The notes below the pieces were generated by a model. The model had not been told where the DNA came from and searched no databases. It worked only from the letters and a program-made list of their open reading frames with translations. Made by a program: the position numbers and the translations under genes. This document shows positions 27,565-35,548 of a stretch of 64,000 nucleotides of DNA, in pieces. The DNA comes from an uncultured Bradyrhizobium sp. (GTDB lineage Bacteria > Pseudomonadota > Alphaproteobacteria > Rhizobiales > Xanthobacteraceae), in assembly GCF_936928535.1 (NCBI RefSeq), contig NZ_CAKZHY010000056.1, positions 16,120 to 80,119 on the forward strand, given 5' to 3'. How positions within the stretch are numbered: position 1 is the stretch's first letter; the number at the start of each line of letters is the position of its first letter.

Positions 27565-27638
27565 CCGGAAGGGCGATACCTTAGCTGCGCGCGCTCGCGA
27601 GCAGACTGGCGGAGCAGTTGTTCTCGAGTCAGCAAGCT

Positions 27639-28016
27639 CTAGTTCGGCCGCGCCGTCATCTCAGGCATCGGCTGGGTCAGCGCCTCGCCGAGCAGGCTTT
27701 GCTCGTCCTTCGGGATTGAAAAGCGAACCTTGAAGCCGTCCTCGGTTTCCAGCGTGATGATGCGCTGGGTCGTATCGGTCGACTGTTCCAGCACCCATGA
27801 GGCCAGCGGATAGGCGTAGCGCAGGCTGTGGTCGCCGTAGCGGGCCTTGAGCGCGGCCTCGAGCAATCCCGGCAGCGTCATGATGAGCGCGCCGACCTGG
27901 TTGAGCGAGATGCTGACCGCGGCGGGATTGCCTGTCGCATCCTCGAAGCCCAGCGAGATCGCACCGCCGTCCTCGGCGACTTCGCAAGTCGTCAGTGACT
28001 TGACTTTGATCTCCAT
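27639..28016 (-). CDS. Unknown 125-residue protein under a Mo-box-like element
   Basis: Cytoplasmic-looking protein of 125 residues with no signal peptide. It opens MEIKVKSLTTCEVAEDGGAI and alternates beta strands and helices (ISLGFEDATGNPAAVSISLN, then a hydrophobic VGALIMTLPGLLEAALKARY). A C-terminal RIITLETEDGFKVRFSIPKDE strand pair follows. No family is recognised. GAGGA precedes the ATG at 28016. The striking point is its promoter: a near-consensus ModE-type Mo-box ends only 20 bp upstream of the start codon, so expression probably depends on molybdate or on one of the ModE-like proteins encoded just beyond it. It is convergent with the 124-residue ModE-type gene. Confidence 0.65.
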   Translation of the reverse strand: MEIKVKSLTTCEVAEDGGAISLGFEDATGNPAAVSISLNQVGALIMTLPGLLEAALKARYGDHSLRYAYPLASWVLEQSTDTTQRIITLETEDGFKVRFSIPKDEQSLLGEALTQPMPEMTARPN

Positions 28017-28035
28017 CGCAAATCCTCGCGCGTTC

Positions 28036-28063
28036 CACGCTATATTCGCGAATATATAGCGTG
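28036..28063. promoter_or_regulatory. Mo-box-like palindrome (ModE-type operator)
   Basis: Inverted repeat with left half CGCTATATT, a 6-base spacer (CGCGAA) and right half TATATAGCG, flanked by CA and TG that extend the dyad. This matches the known ModE consensus CGnTATATA-N6-TATATAnCG at all but one position. It lies in the 107-bp gap upstream of the 125-residue gene, centred about 33 bp before its start codon. That is where a repressor would block the promoter. Confidence 0.7.
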
Positions 28064-28123
28064 AGTGCCGAGATGGTCCAGTCGTGTTTTCTGGAACTTC
28101 TCGAACGATCGTCGCGCGTTCGG

Positions 28124-28693
28124 TCAGAACACCGGCTCGTCTCTCAGCGCGGCGATCACCTGCTCGCCTTGCGCCGTCAGGCGGTAGCTGACCAGCGGGC
28201 GGCTCGATGGCGGCTTGCGGTCGATCTCGACGATGTAGCCGCGCACCATCAGCGCTTCGAAGCTGCCGTAGTAGCCGTACATGCTGATCTGGCTCTGCCT
28301 GAGCAGCTTGAACTCGCGCAGCAGTCGGATCTCGTTGCCCGAAAGCAGCGAGCGGCGGACGCGCTGCACGAAGCTCGCGCGCTGCTCGAACCAGGCCGCA
28401 TCGGGCAGCTCTCGCGAAGACGGGACGGCGTCGCGATCGCACGGACGCGCCTCGACATTGGCTTTCACTGCCGGGGGTGACGGCAGGCTGCTGCCGACCG
28501 CGTCCCGGGCAACGTCGAGCAGCGCGATCGGCCAGCGCCGCTTGTTGTCGACCATGACAGGCGCCGGCACGACATTGTCGCGCACCAGCTGCTCGAAGCG
28601 GCCGGCGGTCACGCCGACATAGGCAGCCGCGCGGCGGCGGTCGACCAGACGGGCATCCCCGTGCTCCAGCTCGCAAGCGATCGTCTCGTTCAC
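28124..28693 (-). CDS. Helix-turn-helix (excisionase/MerR-like) protein, unknown
   Basis: A 189-residue predicted DNA-binding protein read from a GTG start at 28693. Residues about 14-60 (LVDRRRAAAYVGVTAGRFEQ and then a VVPAPVMVDNKRRWPIALLD wing) look like the helix-turn-helix of excisionase/AlpA-type or MerR-like proteins. The C-terminal half (GSFEALMVRGYIVEI through VSYRLTAQGEQVIAAL) looks like a second winged helix of MarR/PadR type. No known family covers the whole length. It sits upstream of, and in the same direction as, the Mo-box-controlled gene, but the operator lies after it, so the two are probably separately regulated. Confidence 0.6.
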   Translation of the reverse strand: MNETIACELEHGDARLVDRRRAAAYVGVTAGRFEQLVRDNVVPAPVMVDNKRRWPIALLDVARDAVGSSLPSPPAVKANVEARPCDRDAVPSSRELPDAAWFEQRASFVQRVRRSLLSGNEIRLLREFKLLRQSQISMYGYYGSFEALMVRGYIVEIDRKPPSSRPLVSYRLTAQGEQVIAALRDEPVF

Positions 28694-28853
28694 CCCAAAT
28701 CCCCCTGCCGCATCGTTGCGGGCACGTTGCCGCGCGGGCCCGAGGGCCCGTCGGCAGATGACACTAGGGTGAAAACAGTGCTCTCAAAAGGCAGAGATTT
28801 TCGCACATGTTGCTGCCGTTTCGGCAACAGCTATAGTGGTCGCCGGGGGTCCC

Positions 28854-29792
28854 ATGCGCTTTCATTCACCGGCCATCCAGTACTTTCACGCCGTCCGCCG
28901 CACCGGCTCGATCCGAGCCGCGGCGCGTCTTTTGAACGTCGCCTCGTCAGCCGTTAGCCGCCAAATTCTCAAACTTGAACAAGAGGTTGGATCACCCTTA
29001 TTCGAGCGAACCGCCCGTGGCCTGACGCTGACGACAGTCGGCGAGATGCTGGCCCGCCACGTCATGAACGTGCTGCAGGACCTCGATCGCTTCCGCTCCG
29101 ACGTGGCATCACTATCAGGCGCCTGGCGCGGCACGATCAGCATCGCCTGTATCGAGTCCCTCACGGAATCGGTGTTGCCGGATTTGATCGCCTCGCATCG
29201 CAGCCGGGCCCGGCGCGTCAGCTTCACCACCGAGGTGATGGGATCGTCCGACGTGCTCGAAGCCCTGCGCCGGGGCGAGGCCGACATCGGCATCGCCATC
29301 GCGCTCAGGCATCCGCCCGACCTGCGCCAGGTCGCATTGAAGCGGTTCCGCCTCGGCGCGCTGGTCGCCCGCGAGCATCCGCTGGCACGCCGCAAGACCG
29401 TGACGCTGGAGCAATGTCTCGCCTTCCCCGTCATTCAGGCGCTGCCGGAGCTGTCGATCTATCATTTGCTGCAGCCATTGATCGCGCAGCTTTCCGAGAC
29501 GCCGGAACCGGCGATCCAGGCCAACTCGATCGATTTGATGCGCGAGCTCGCCGCGCGCGGCGTCGGCGTCGCCTTCCAGACCCAGCTCGGCATTATCAGG
29601 CTGTCACGCGACAGCCAGCTCGTGTTCCTGCCGCTCGACAATGCCGGAAGCCCGGTGTGGTCGGATCTCGGCATCTATGTTCGCGCCGAGCGCACCCTGC
29701 CCGCCTTCACGGACGCATTTCTTCAGGAGCTGGTGCGCGAACTGGGCGAGCGTGAGCGGCGCGAGAATGCCGCCTATGCGCAAATCGCCTGA
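28854..29792 (+). CDS. LysR family transcriptional regulator
   Basis: Regulator of 312 residues with an N-terminal LysR winged helix: FHAVRRTGSIRAAARLLNVA, then SSAVSRQILKLEQEVGSPLFER and TTVGEMLARHV. A two-lobed substrate-binding domain runs from about residue 90 to the end. ATG at 28854 follows GGGGG and begins just before the conserved HTH, so it is preferred over 28836. The neighbours are other regulators and give no direct target; the HTH-protein gene that diverges from it across about 160 bp is the first candidate. Effector unknown. Confidence 0.88.
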   Translation: MRFHSPAIQYFHAVRRTGSIRAAARLLNVASSAVSRQILKLEQEVGSPLFERTARGLTLTTVGEMLARHVMNVLQDLDRFRSDVASLSGAWRGTISIACIESLTESVLPDLIASHRSRARRVSFTTEVMGSSDVLEALRRGEADIGIAIALRHPPDLRQVALKRFRLGALVAREHPLARRKTVTLEQCLAFPVIQALPELSIYHLLQPLIAQLSETPEPAIQANSIDLMRELAARGVGVAFQTQLGIIRLSRDSQLVFLPLDNAGSPVWSDLGIYVRAERTLPAFTDAFLQELVRELGERERRENAAYAQIA

Positions 29793-29895
29793 TAAAGCGC
29801 CGCAGTAGTTTTCCGGAATAGGGCCGAGGACCGGCTACCTGATACCTTCCGCCGGTGCTATTCTTGCTTCTCCTGGCACCGCTCGGTATCCAGAC

Positions 29896-30843
29896 ATGCC
29901 GGTACGTCAGCTCACAGCTTCGCGCATCCTTCGCATCGAGCGCTTCTCGGACTTCGACGCGTTTCGCGCCAATGACGTGCTCGGTCTCGGCGTCAGCACG
30001 CCGCTCCGTCCGAAAGACGTCTCGCTGACGCGCGCCATCCTGCCGCTGCAGGACGGACTGTTCGTGCTGCAGCGTGCCTTCGCTCGCCGCCTGGAGGCCG
30101 AGGTCGGCACCGACCAGGGCATCGGCCTCACGGTGCCGTTCTCGTTTCACTCGATCACCAACGGCAGTGAGATCGACAGCTCCATGGTCAACGTCGTGCG
30201 CGGCAAGGTCCCGATCGATTCCCTCGCGCATGGCACCAACACGTACTTGATGATGCGCTTCAACTCGGAGATGCGCCATCGCGGCTGGGCTGATTACACC
30301 AGCGGGCTTACCTACTACCGCCCGCACGACGCGGCGATGGCACGCTTGCGCACCGCGATCACGAGCATGTTCAGCCTGGCCTCCAGCCTCGACGACCCCA
30401 GGGAGTTCGCATTGCTCAACCGGCCGATCCAGGAGACGCTGCTCGCCTGCCTCGACGACACGCTGGTGCCGACCGACAGTCTCCGTGCACGAGCAGGATC
30501 GTTCGACAAGCACCGCAAGCTGATCGCGCAGCTCGACGAAGTGGCGGCGATGTTCGGCAGCCGCCCGCTCTACAGCGAAGACCTCGCCGCCGCCCTCAAC
30601 ATCTCGGTGCGCACGCTCCAGACCGCGACGCATGCGGTGCACGGCGTGAGCTTGCATCATTATCTGCGGCTCAAGCGGCTGTGGTCCACCCGCATTCAAC
30701 TCATGTCCGGCCTTTCCGGCTTGAGCGTCAAGGCCGCAGCGCTAGGCAACGGCTTCTGGCACCTCGGCGACTTCTCCCGCGGCTACCGGCTGGCGTTCGG
30801 AGAGATGCCCTCCGAGACACTGGCGCGGAGCCGGCGTCTCTGA
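29896..30843 (+). CDS. AraC family transcriptional regulator
   Basis: A 315-residue activator-type protein. The C-terminal 100 residues form two helix-turn-helix motifs of the AraC/XylS type (LYSEDLAAALNISVRTLQTA and then GNGFWHLGDFSRGYRLAFGEMPSETL), with the usual final F-x-R-x-Y-x-x-x-F-G-x-x-P pattern. The N-terminal 200 residues resemble the variable sensing half of AraC_binding_2-type regulators. No adjacent catabolic operon is present, so the regulon is unknown. It is convergent with the YqhA gene, with only 15 bp between them. Confidence 0.85.
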   Translation: MPVRQLTASRILRIERFSDFDAFRANDVLGLGVSTPLRPKDVSLTRAILPLQDGLFVLQRAFARRLEAEVGTDQGIGLTVPFSFHSITNGSEIDSSMVNVVRGKVPIDSLAHGTNTYLMMRFNSEMRHRGWADYTSGLTYYRPHDAAMARLRTAITSMFSLASSLDDPREFALLNRPIQETLLACLDDTLVPTDSLRARAGSFDKHRKLIAQLDEVAAMFGSRPLYSEDLAAALNISVRTLQTATHAVHGVSLHHYLRLKRLWSTRIQLMSGLSGLSVKAAALGNGFWHLGDFSRGYRLAFGEMPSETLARSRRL

Positions 30844-30858
30844 TCAGGCCGGCTCACG

Positions 30859-31431
30859 TCAGGCGTGCCCGTTCTCCTTGCGATGCCCGTTGTCGCTGAG
30901 ACGGTCGACCCAGGCGATGCCGATCGCGGAGATGATGAAGGTCAGGTGGATCAGCACCTGCCACATCACACCGGTCTCGGTGAAATTGCTGCGGGTGGTG
31001 CCGAGATTGCCGGCCTCGATGAAAGTCCTCAGCAGCGAGATCGAGGAGATGCCGACGATCGCCATTGCGAGCTTGATCTTGAGGACGCTGGCATTGACGT
31101 GGCTCAGCCATTCCGGCTCGTCCGGATGGCCGCGCAGGTTCAGGCGCGAGACGAAGGTCTCGTAGCCGCCGACGATCACCATCACGAGCAGGTTCGAGAT
31201 CATGACGACGTCGATCAGGCCGAGCACGACCAGCATGATCTGCTGCTCGCTGGCATCGAACGAATGCGCGACCAGGTGCCAGAGCTCCTTCAGGAACAGC
31301 AGCACATAGACCGCCTGCGCGACGATGAGGCCGACATAGAGCGGCAATTGCAGCCAGCGGGAGCCGAAGATCAGCCGCGGAAACAGGCCGATCGGCGGGT
31401 TCGCCAAAGGTGCTTTGGATTCGGACGACAT
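30859..31431 (-). CDS. YqhA/UPF0114 (TIGR00645) family membrane protein
   Basis: Inner-membrane protein of 190 residues with four transmembrane segments. It matches the UPF0114/YqhA family: an early RLIFGSRWLQLPLYVGLI helix, then LIDVVMISNLLVMVIVGGYETFVSR and the highly conserved LKIKLAMAIVGISSISLLRTF. Function is unknown; the E. coli homologue is also uncharacterised. GGAG lies eight bases before ATG at 31431. It follows the TerC gene by 43 bp on the same strand, so it probably belongs to the TerB/TerC-type operon. Confidence 0.88.
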   Translation of the reverse strand: MSSESKAPLANPPIGLFPRLIFGSRWLQLPLYVGLIVAQAVYVLLFLKELWHLVAHSFDASEQQIMLVVLGLIDVVMISNLLVMVIVGGYETFVSRLNLRGHPDEPEWLSHVNASVLKIKLAMAIVGISSISLLRTFIEAGNLGTTRSNFTETGVMWQVLIHLTFIISAIGIAWVDRLSDNGHRKENGHA

Positions 31432-31440
31432 CGATCACTC

Positions 31441-31468
31441 CAGGAAGACGAAGGCAGGAAGACGAAAG
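31441..31468. repeat. Two-copy 14-bp tandem repeat
   Basis: CAGGAAGACGAAGG followed by CAGGAAGACGAAAG fills most of the short gap between the TerC and YqhA genes. Each unit carries CTTCCTG on the coding (minus) strand rather than a Shine-Dalgarno, so it only lengthens the intercistronic spacer. Confidence 0.55.
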
Positions 31469-31474
31469 CAGGGG

Positions 31475-32113
31475 TTAGAGACTGGCGATGACAGGCGCGA
31501 GCTCGAGCGAGCCGCGATAGATCATCTCGAAGGCGACGTAGACGATGATGGCGAGACCGACATAGGCAATCCAGCGCTGCTTCTGCAGCACGCGCCCGAG
31601 CAGGTCGGCGGCAACGCCCATCAGCGCGACCGACAGCAGCAGGCCGAACGCCAGGATGTAGGGATGCTCGCGCGCCGCACCCGCAACCGCGAGCACGTTA
31701 TCGAGCGACATCGAGACGTCGGCCGCAACGATCTGCATCGCCGCCTGCCCGAAGGTTTTCCGGGTCACCGCCACGCCGGTCGCGCCCCCGCCATGGTTGA
31801 ACGCAAGCTGACTGGACTGTGCGGCCTGCTCGCGCAGCTCACGCCACATCTTCCAGCACACCCATAGCAGCAGCACGCCGCCGGCCAGCAGCAGGCCGAT
31901 CACCTGCAGAAGCTGGGTCGCGACGCCGGCAAAAGCAATGCGCAGGCCAGTGGCCGCGATGATGCCGACGACGATGGCGCGGCGGCGCTGATCGGGCGGC
32001 AGGCCGGCGGCGGCAAGACCGATGACGACGGCGTTGTCGCCGGCGAGCACGAGGTCGATCAGAACGACCTGCAGCAGCGCGGTCAGCGCGTCGGCCGTGG
32101 TGAAGTCAATCAT
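31475..32113 (-). CDS. TerC family integral membrane protein (YjbE-type)
   Basis: Membrane protein of 212 residues with about seven hydrophobic helices. The TerC hallmarks are two acidic helix motifs: LIDLVLAGDNAVVIGLAA near the N-terminus and AADVSMSLDNVLAVAGAA in the middle. Family members affect tellurite resistance and several act in Mn2+ export or metalation of exported enzymes; the specific role here is inferred. The start codon overlaps the stop of the preceding 121-residue gene (ATGA), so it is translationally coupled. No yybP-ykoY riboswitch can fit upstream because coding sequence runs directly into it. Confidence 0.88.
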   Translation of the reverse strand: MIDFTTADALTALLQVVLIDLVLAGDNAVVIGLAAAGLPPDQRRRAIVVGIIAATGLRIAFAGVATQLLQVIGLLLAGGVLLLWVCWKMWRELREQAAQSSQLAFNHGGGATGVAVTRKTFGQAAMQIVAADVSMSLDNVLAVAGAAREHPYILAFGLLLSVALMGVAADLLGRVLQKQRWIAYVGLAIIVYVAFEMIYRGSLELAPVIASL

Positions 32114-32472
32114 GTCCCATCATTCTTCGGAGCGGACGGATCCAGCCAGTGCGGCTTGCGGCGCTCGATCCAGTCGAAGACTTTCGAGCGCGAGGCGCGC
32201 AGCGCCGGCACATCCTCGGCGAGCAGCGCGAGGCCCAGCGGCAGCATCCAGATCCCGAGCACCGGCAGGAAGGACAGCGTGCCCCCGACGATAAGCAGCA
32301 TCCCAGCGGGAATCCGGACCCAGCGGCTGGATGGTTGCAGGAGATAGTCGACAGTGCCGGCAAGGCGCGGCGGCAATCGATGGACAAGCGCATCGAGCCG
32401 CGGGTCGCCACCGGCAGGCCCGCTACCGGCGCCCTCGAATTTCGTCCGCTGCTCGTCCGACGCTGCACTCAT
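32110..32472 (-). CDS. Small PGPGW-like transmembrane protein
   Basis: About 120 residues, with a polar N-terminal half followed by two close hydrophobic segments (IPAGMLLIVGGTLSFLPVLG and IWMLPLGLALLAEDVP) and a basic tail (RSKVFDWIERRKPHWLDP). The hairpin resembles the PGPGW family of small membrane proteins. The start is either ATG 32478, which overlaps the TerB-like stop as ATGA, or ATG 32472, six bases after AAGGA. The latter gives better ribosome-site spacing. It is sandwiched between TerB-like and TerC genes with overlapping ends at both sides, implying a shared function. Confidence 0.65.
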   Translation of the reverse strand: MSAASDEQRTKFEGAGSGPAGGDPRLDALVHRLPPRLAGTVDYLLQPSSRWVRIPAGMLLIVGGTLSFLPVLGIWMLPLGLALLAEDVPALRASRSKVFDWIERRKPHWLDPSAPKNDGT

Positions 32473-32474
32473 GA

Positions 32475-32930
32475 TCATTCCTTCGCGGCGACGCTGACCG
32501 CAGCCACCGGCTTGGCGCGCGGCAGCACCAGCGTCAGCAGTCGCAACAGCTTGATCGCCTGCACTTCGTGCGGATGCACGTCTTCGTCAGCGGCGGCGAC
32601 GCGCTCCGACAGCTCGATGAGATGGGACGACAGCGGCAGGTCCGAGACCGGACGCAGCGTGTCGATGACGACATTAGCGAAGTCAGGCTCCTCGAGCCGT
32701 GCGGCGAGCTCATCGAACATGGACGACAAGCGGTCATCGCTGATGTGCGGCGCCAGACCGCGCTCCCTGATGAAGCGGATCACCTCGTCGCGCTCGACCG
32801 GGGACACGCGCCGGTCAGCGACGGCAACCAGCGCGCCTGATATCACCAGTGCAGCCGCAGCCTGCTCGCTGAAACGCGACGGCTCGGTGATTTCGGGTTC
32901 GATGGGATTGGAATGGATAGCGTCAGACAT
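32475..32930 (-). CDS. TerB-like (tellurite resistance) domain protein
   Basis: All-helical protein of 151 residues of the TerB superfamily. The two repeated half-motifs are visible: LVISGALVAVADRRVSPVER in the first half and SERVAAADEDVHPHEVQAI in the second. The acidic/His residues in the second are thought to bind metal in TerB. No signal peptide. It is the promoter-proximal gene of a minus-strand operon with a small membrane protein, TerC and YqhA. TerB and TerC together are associated with stress or metal response complexes at the membrane. GGGAG lies seven bases before the ATG. Confidence 0.82.
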   Translation of the reverse strand: MSDAIHSNPIEPEITEPSRFSEQAAAALVISGALVAVADRRVSPVERDEVIRFIRERGLAPHISDDRLSSMFDELAARLEEPDFANVVIDTLRPVSDLPLSSHLIELSERVAAADEDVHPHEVQAIKLLRLLTLVLPRAKPVAAVSVAAKE

Positions 32931-33216
32931 CGTTGCTCCCTTTGCTTGCGAAATGGCCGCGGGGCTAGCGATGGGGACGATCGGGTCGGAGGGAACTCAA
33001 GAGGGCCCGACAATCGGCCGATCCATCGCATTCGCGCGGGACAGGTCATCCGACATCGCGAGGTTTTGCTGACATGATCAGCGTCCTCGCCAGAGGGGCC
33101 CGGATTCTTGTTCGCTTCAGAAATAACGATGGGTGGGCCGGAATCAAGGCATCGGGCTGCGACCAGCCGCCGCATCGGGTTCCGTGGTGTCAAACCTGAT
33201 CAAGACATCAGCGTGC

Positions 33217-33597
33217 TTAACCCAATCGCTCCACGAGATGCGCGCGCGATGGCGACGGATCGAACCTATCGCCGAAATATTGCGTTTCGTGCGTTACCAG
33301 CCCGTCACGGAATTCCATGATGCTGACGACATAGGACGGTATGCCGTCATAGGTCAGGACGAATTCGCTGACCCAGAGATCACCACCGCCGATGATCCGC
33401 CGCACCGTGAAGCGCTTCTTGTTCGGCTGCACAAAGCGGCTTTCCTTGATGTTGCGGCGACCGTGAATGCGCTCGCCGGACTGCGGATAGTCGAGCACGG
33501 CATCCTCGCGATAGATGTCGTGCTCCGCCTCGAAATCGTTCGCGTCCGAGGCGTCCCAGTGGCGCTGGAGCGCTGTCCGCGTGGCATTGTCGTCCAT
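33217..33597 (-). CDS. SnoaL-like / NTF2-fold protein
   Basis: A 126-residue alpha-beta barrel protein of the SnoaL/NTF2-like superfamily. It has the opening helix TALQRHWDASDANDFEAEHD, then YREDAVLDYPQSGERIHG with the typical acidic/aromatic pocket, and FVQPNKKRFTVRRIIGGGD leading into the sheet. Members are isomerases, dehydratases or ligand binders; nothing fixes the role here. An excellent GGGAGG precedes the ATG at 33597. It stands alone, with 286 bp without any gene between it and the TerB-like gene. Confidence 0.8.
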   Translation of the reverse strand: MDDNATRTALQRHWDASDANDFEAEHDIYREDAVLDYPQSGERIHGRRNIKESRFVQPNKKRFTVRRIIGGGDLWVSEFVLTYDGIPSYVVSIMEFRDGLVTHETQYFGDRFDPSPSRAHLVERLG

Positions 33598-33782
33598 TGC
33601 GACCTCCCGCTTTGCGATGACCTGCCTTTAAATCGGCGTGCAGACGGCCGGCGGCAAGACGATCTAGCAAAGTCTAACAACGCCTAACGTGCCAAAGCCA
33701 CGAACCGGATGCAGATTGGCACCTGCCTCGATCCGGAATCCGCCGGGTCGAAGCGCGGCTCTGGTCACGCCGGAGAACAGAA

Positions 33783-35531
33783 ATGGCACGCTTGCTGTCC
33801 GTCAATGTTGGCCTGCCGGGCGACGTCACCTGGCAAGGCAGGACGGTCCATACCGGCATCTGGAAGTCTCCCGTCGAAGGCCGGCGCAGGGCGCGACGGC
33901 TCAACATCGACGGCGATGGCCAGGGCGATGCCGCAGGTCACGGCGGCGAACAGCGCGCTGTCTACGTCTATCAGGATGAGTCCTATCGTTATTGGCAAAA
34001 ACATCTGGGGCGCTCGAACCTCGTCCCTGGCCAATTCGGTGAGAACTTCACGGTTGAAGGCTTGGCCGACGCCGACGTCTTCATCGGAGATCGTTACAGG
34101 ATCGGCTCTGCCCTGTTCGAGGTGACGCAGCCGCGCGTCACATGCTACCGGCTTGGCATTCGCATGCGGGAGCCCGACATGGCTGCGCTGCTGGTCAAGC
34201 ACGGCCGGCCCGGCTTCTATTGTCGCGTGATCGAGGAAGGTGACGTCGGGGCCGGCGACGAGATCGTTCGGGTCGCGAGTGGGCCTGAAGGGATGAGCGT
34301 GTCCGAGATCAACGCGTTGCTTTACCTGCCCCCTCACCCGCGCGACGGTCTTGAACGCGCGCTGAAGATTCCGGCGCTGAGCCGTGGCTGGCATCGTGCC
34401 TTCGAGGCGCTGCTTGGCCAGAATGCGGCGGCCGGCAACGCCGGTCTCGGCCCCGCTGCAAGCCCGCCTCCGGCGTGGCACGGATTCCGACCGTTTCGCG
34501 TTGCGCACAAGATCGTCGAAACCAACGACGTGACGTCGTTGGTCCTAGAACCCGCGGATGGACATGCCGGGGCGGCCGCCCTGCCCGGTCAATTCGTCAC
34601 CATCAGGCTCGGGCCTTCCAATACGCCGCCGATGACGCGCAGCTATTCGCTGTCGAGCCAGGTCGACGCGGCGTCCTATCGTCTCAGCATCAAGCGGGAG
34701 CCGCACGGCATTGCCAGCGCATACGTCGCCGACGAGCTCCGGTCCGGCGACATCGTGCAACTCGGCGCGCCCCGCGGCAGCTTTACACTACGAAAGGACA
34801 AGCGGCCGGTCGTTCTGCTGAGCGCCGGCATAGGCGCGACGCCGGTGCTCGCCATGCTTCACGCGCTCGCAGCAGAAGGATCGTCACGAGACATCTGGTG
34901 GCTGCACGGCACCCGCAATGGCCGCGAGCACGCGTTCGCCGGCGAGGTGCGCGAGCTCCTGGCCAGACTTCCTCACCATCACAGCCATGTCTGTTACAGC
35001 AAGCCCGATCCCGGCGATCGGATCGAGATGGATTTCGACAGCGTCGGACATCTGGACGCTGCCCTGCTGCGGCAACTCAACTTGCCGCAAAACGGCGACT
35101 TCTACCTGTGCGGACCGGCCACCTTCATGAGCGACCTCACCTCGGGCCTCCACGAATGGGGCGTCGCATCCGATCGCATCCACACGGAGTTGTTTGGCGC
35201 GAGACCGTCGCTGACGCCCGGCATCAAGGCGTCGGCGAAGCCGCGCCCGCATCCGCCGGTCGGCTCGCGCGGCCCCGGACCCATGGTGTCTTTCGCCCGC
35301 AGCGGCCTCAATGTCTGCTGGGCGCCATCATATGCGAGCCTACTCGAGCTCGCCGAGGCCTGCGACGTCCCCGTGCGCTGGTCGTGCCGAACGGGAGTGT
35401 GCCACAACTGCGAGAGCGGGCTGATTGCGGGCGGCGTCAGCTATCAGCCCGATCCGCTCGACCGACCGGCGGACGGAAATGTCCTGATCTGCTGCGCCCG
35501 ACCACACAGCGACATTGTGATCGATCTCTGA
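33783..35531 (+). CDS. MOSC domain - ferredoxin reductase - 2Fe-2S fusion protein
   Basis: A 582-residue multidomain redox protein. Residues 1-220 are a YiiM-like MOSC domain (GEQRAVYVYQ, PGQFGENFTV, the conserved Cys in TQPRVTCYRLG), a fold that handles molybdenum cofactor or sulfur carrier chemistry. Residues about 235-480 are a ferredoxin-NADP-reductase unit with the FAD motif RSYSLS and the NAD-binding GIGATPVLAML. The last 80 residues are a plant-type 2Fe-2S domain (CRTGVCHNCESG plus a later Cys in LICCARP). This order is known for YcbX/YiiM-type N-oxide or hydroxylamine reductases, so reduction of N-hydroxylated compounds is a reasonable guess. A redoxin gene follows by 17 bp. Confidence 0.88.
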   Translation: MARLLSVNVGLPGDVTWQGRTVHTGIWKSPVEGRRRARRLNIDGDGQGDAAGHGGEQRAVYVYQDESYRYWQKHLGRSNLVPGQFGENFTVEGLADADVFIGDRYRIGSALFEVTQPRVTCYRLGIRMREPDMAALLVKHGRPGFYCRVIEEGDVGAGDEIVRVASGPEGMSVSEINALLYLPPHPRDGLERALKIPALSRGWHRAFEALLGQNAAAGNAGLGPAASPPPAWHGFRPFRVAHKIVETNDVTSLVLEPADGHAGAAALPGQFVTIRLGPSNTPPMTRSYSLSSQVDAASYRLSIKREPHGIASAYVADELRSGDIVQLGAPRGSFTLRKDKRPVVLLSAGIGATPVLAMLHALAAEGSSRDIWWLHGTRNGREHAFAGEVRELLARLPHHHSHVCYSKPDPGDRIEMDFDSVGHLDAALLRQLNLPQNGDFYLCGPATFMSDLTSGLHEWGVASDRIHTELFGARPSLTPGIKASAKPRPHPPVGSRGPGPMVSFARSGLNVCWAPSYASLLELAEACDVPVRWSCRTGVCHNCESGLIAGGVSYQPDPLDRPADGNVLICCARPHSDIVIDL

Positions 35532-35548
35532 GACTACAGGAGAGCCGC

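Noticed and set aside
32110..32480. Possible yybP-ykoY manganese riboswitch upstream of TerC
   Set aside because: The TerC start overlaps the stop of the preceding coding gene, so there is no untranslated leader for a riboswitch.
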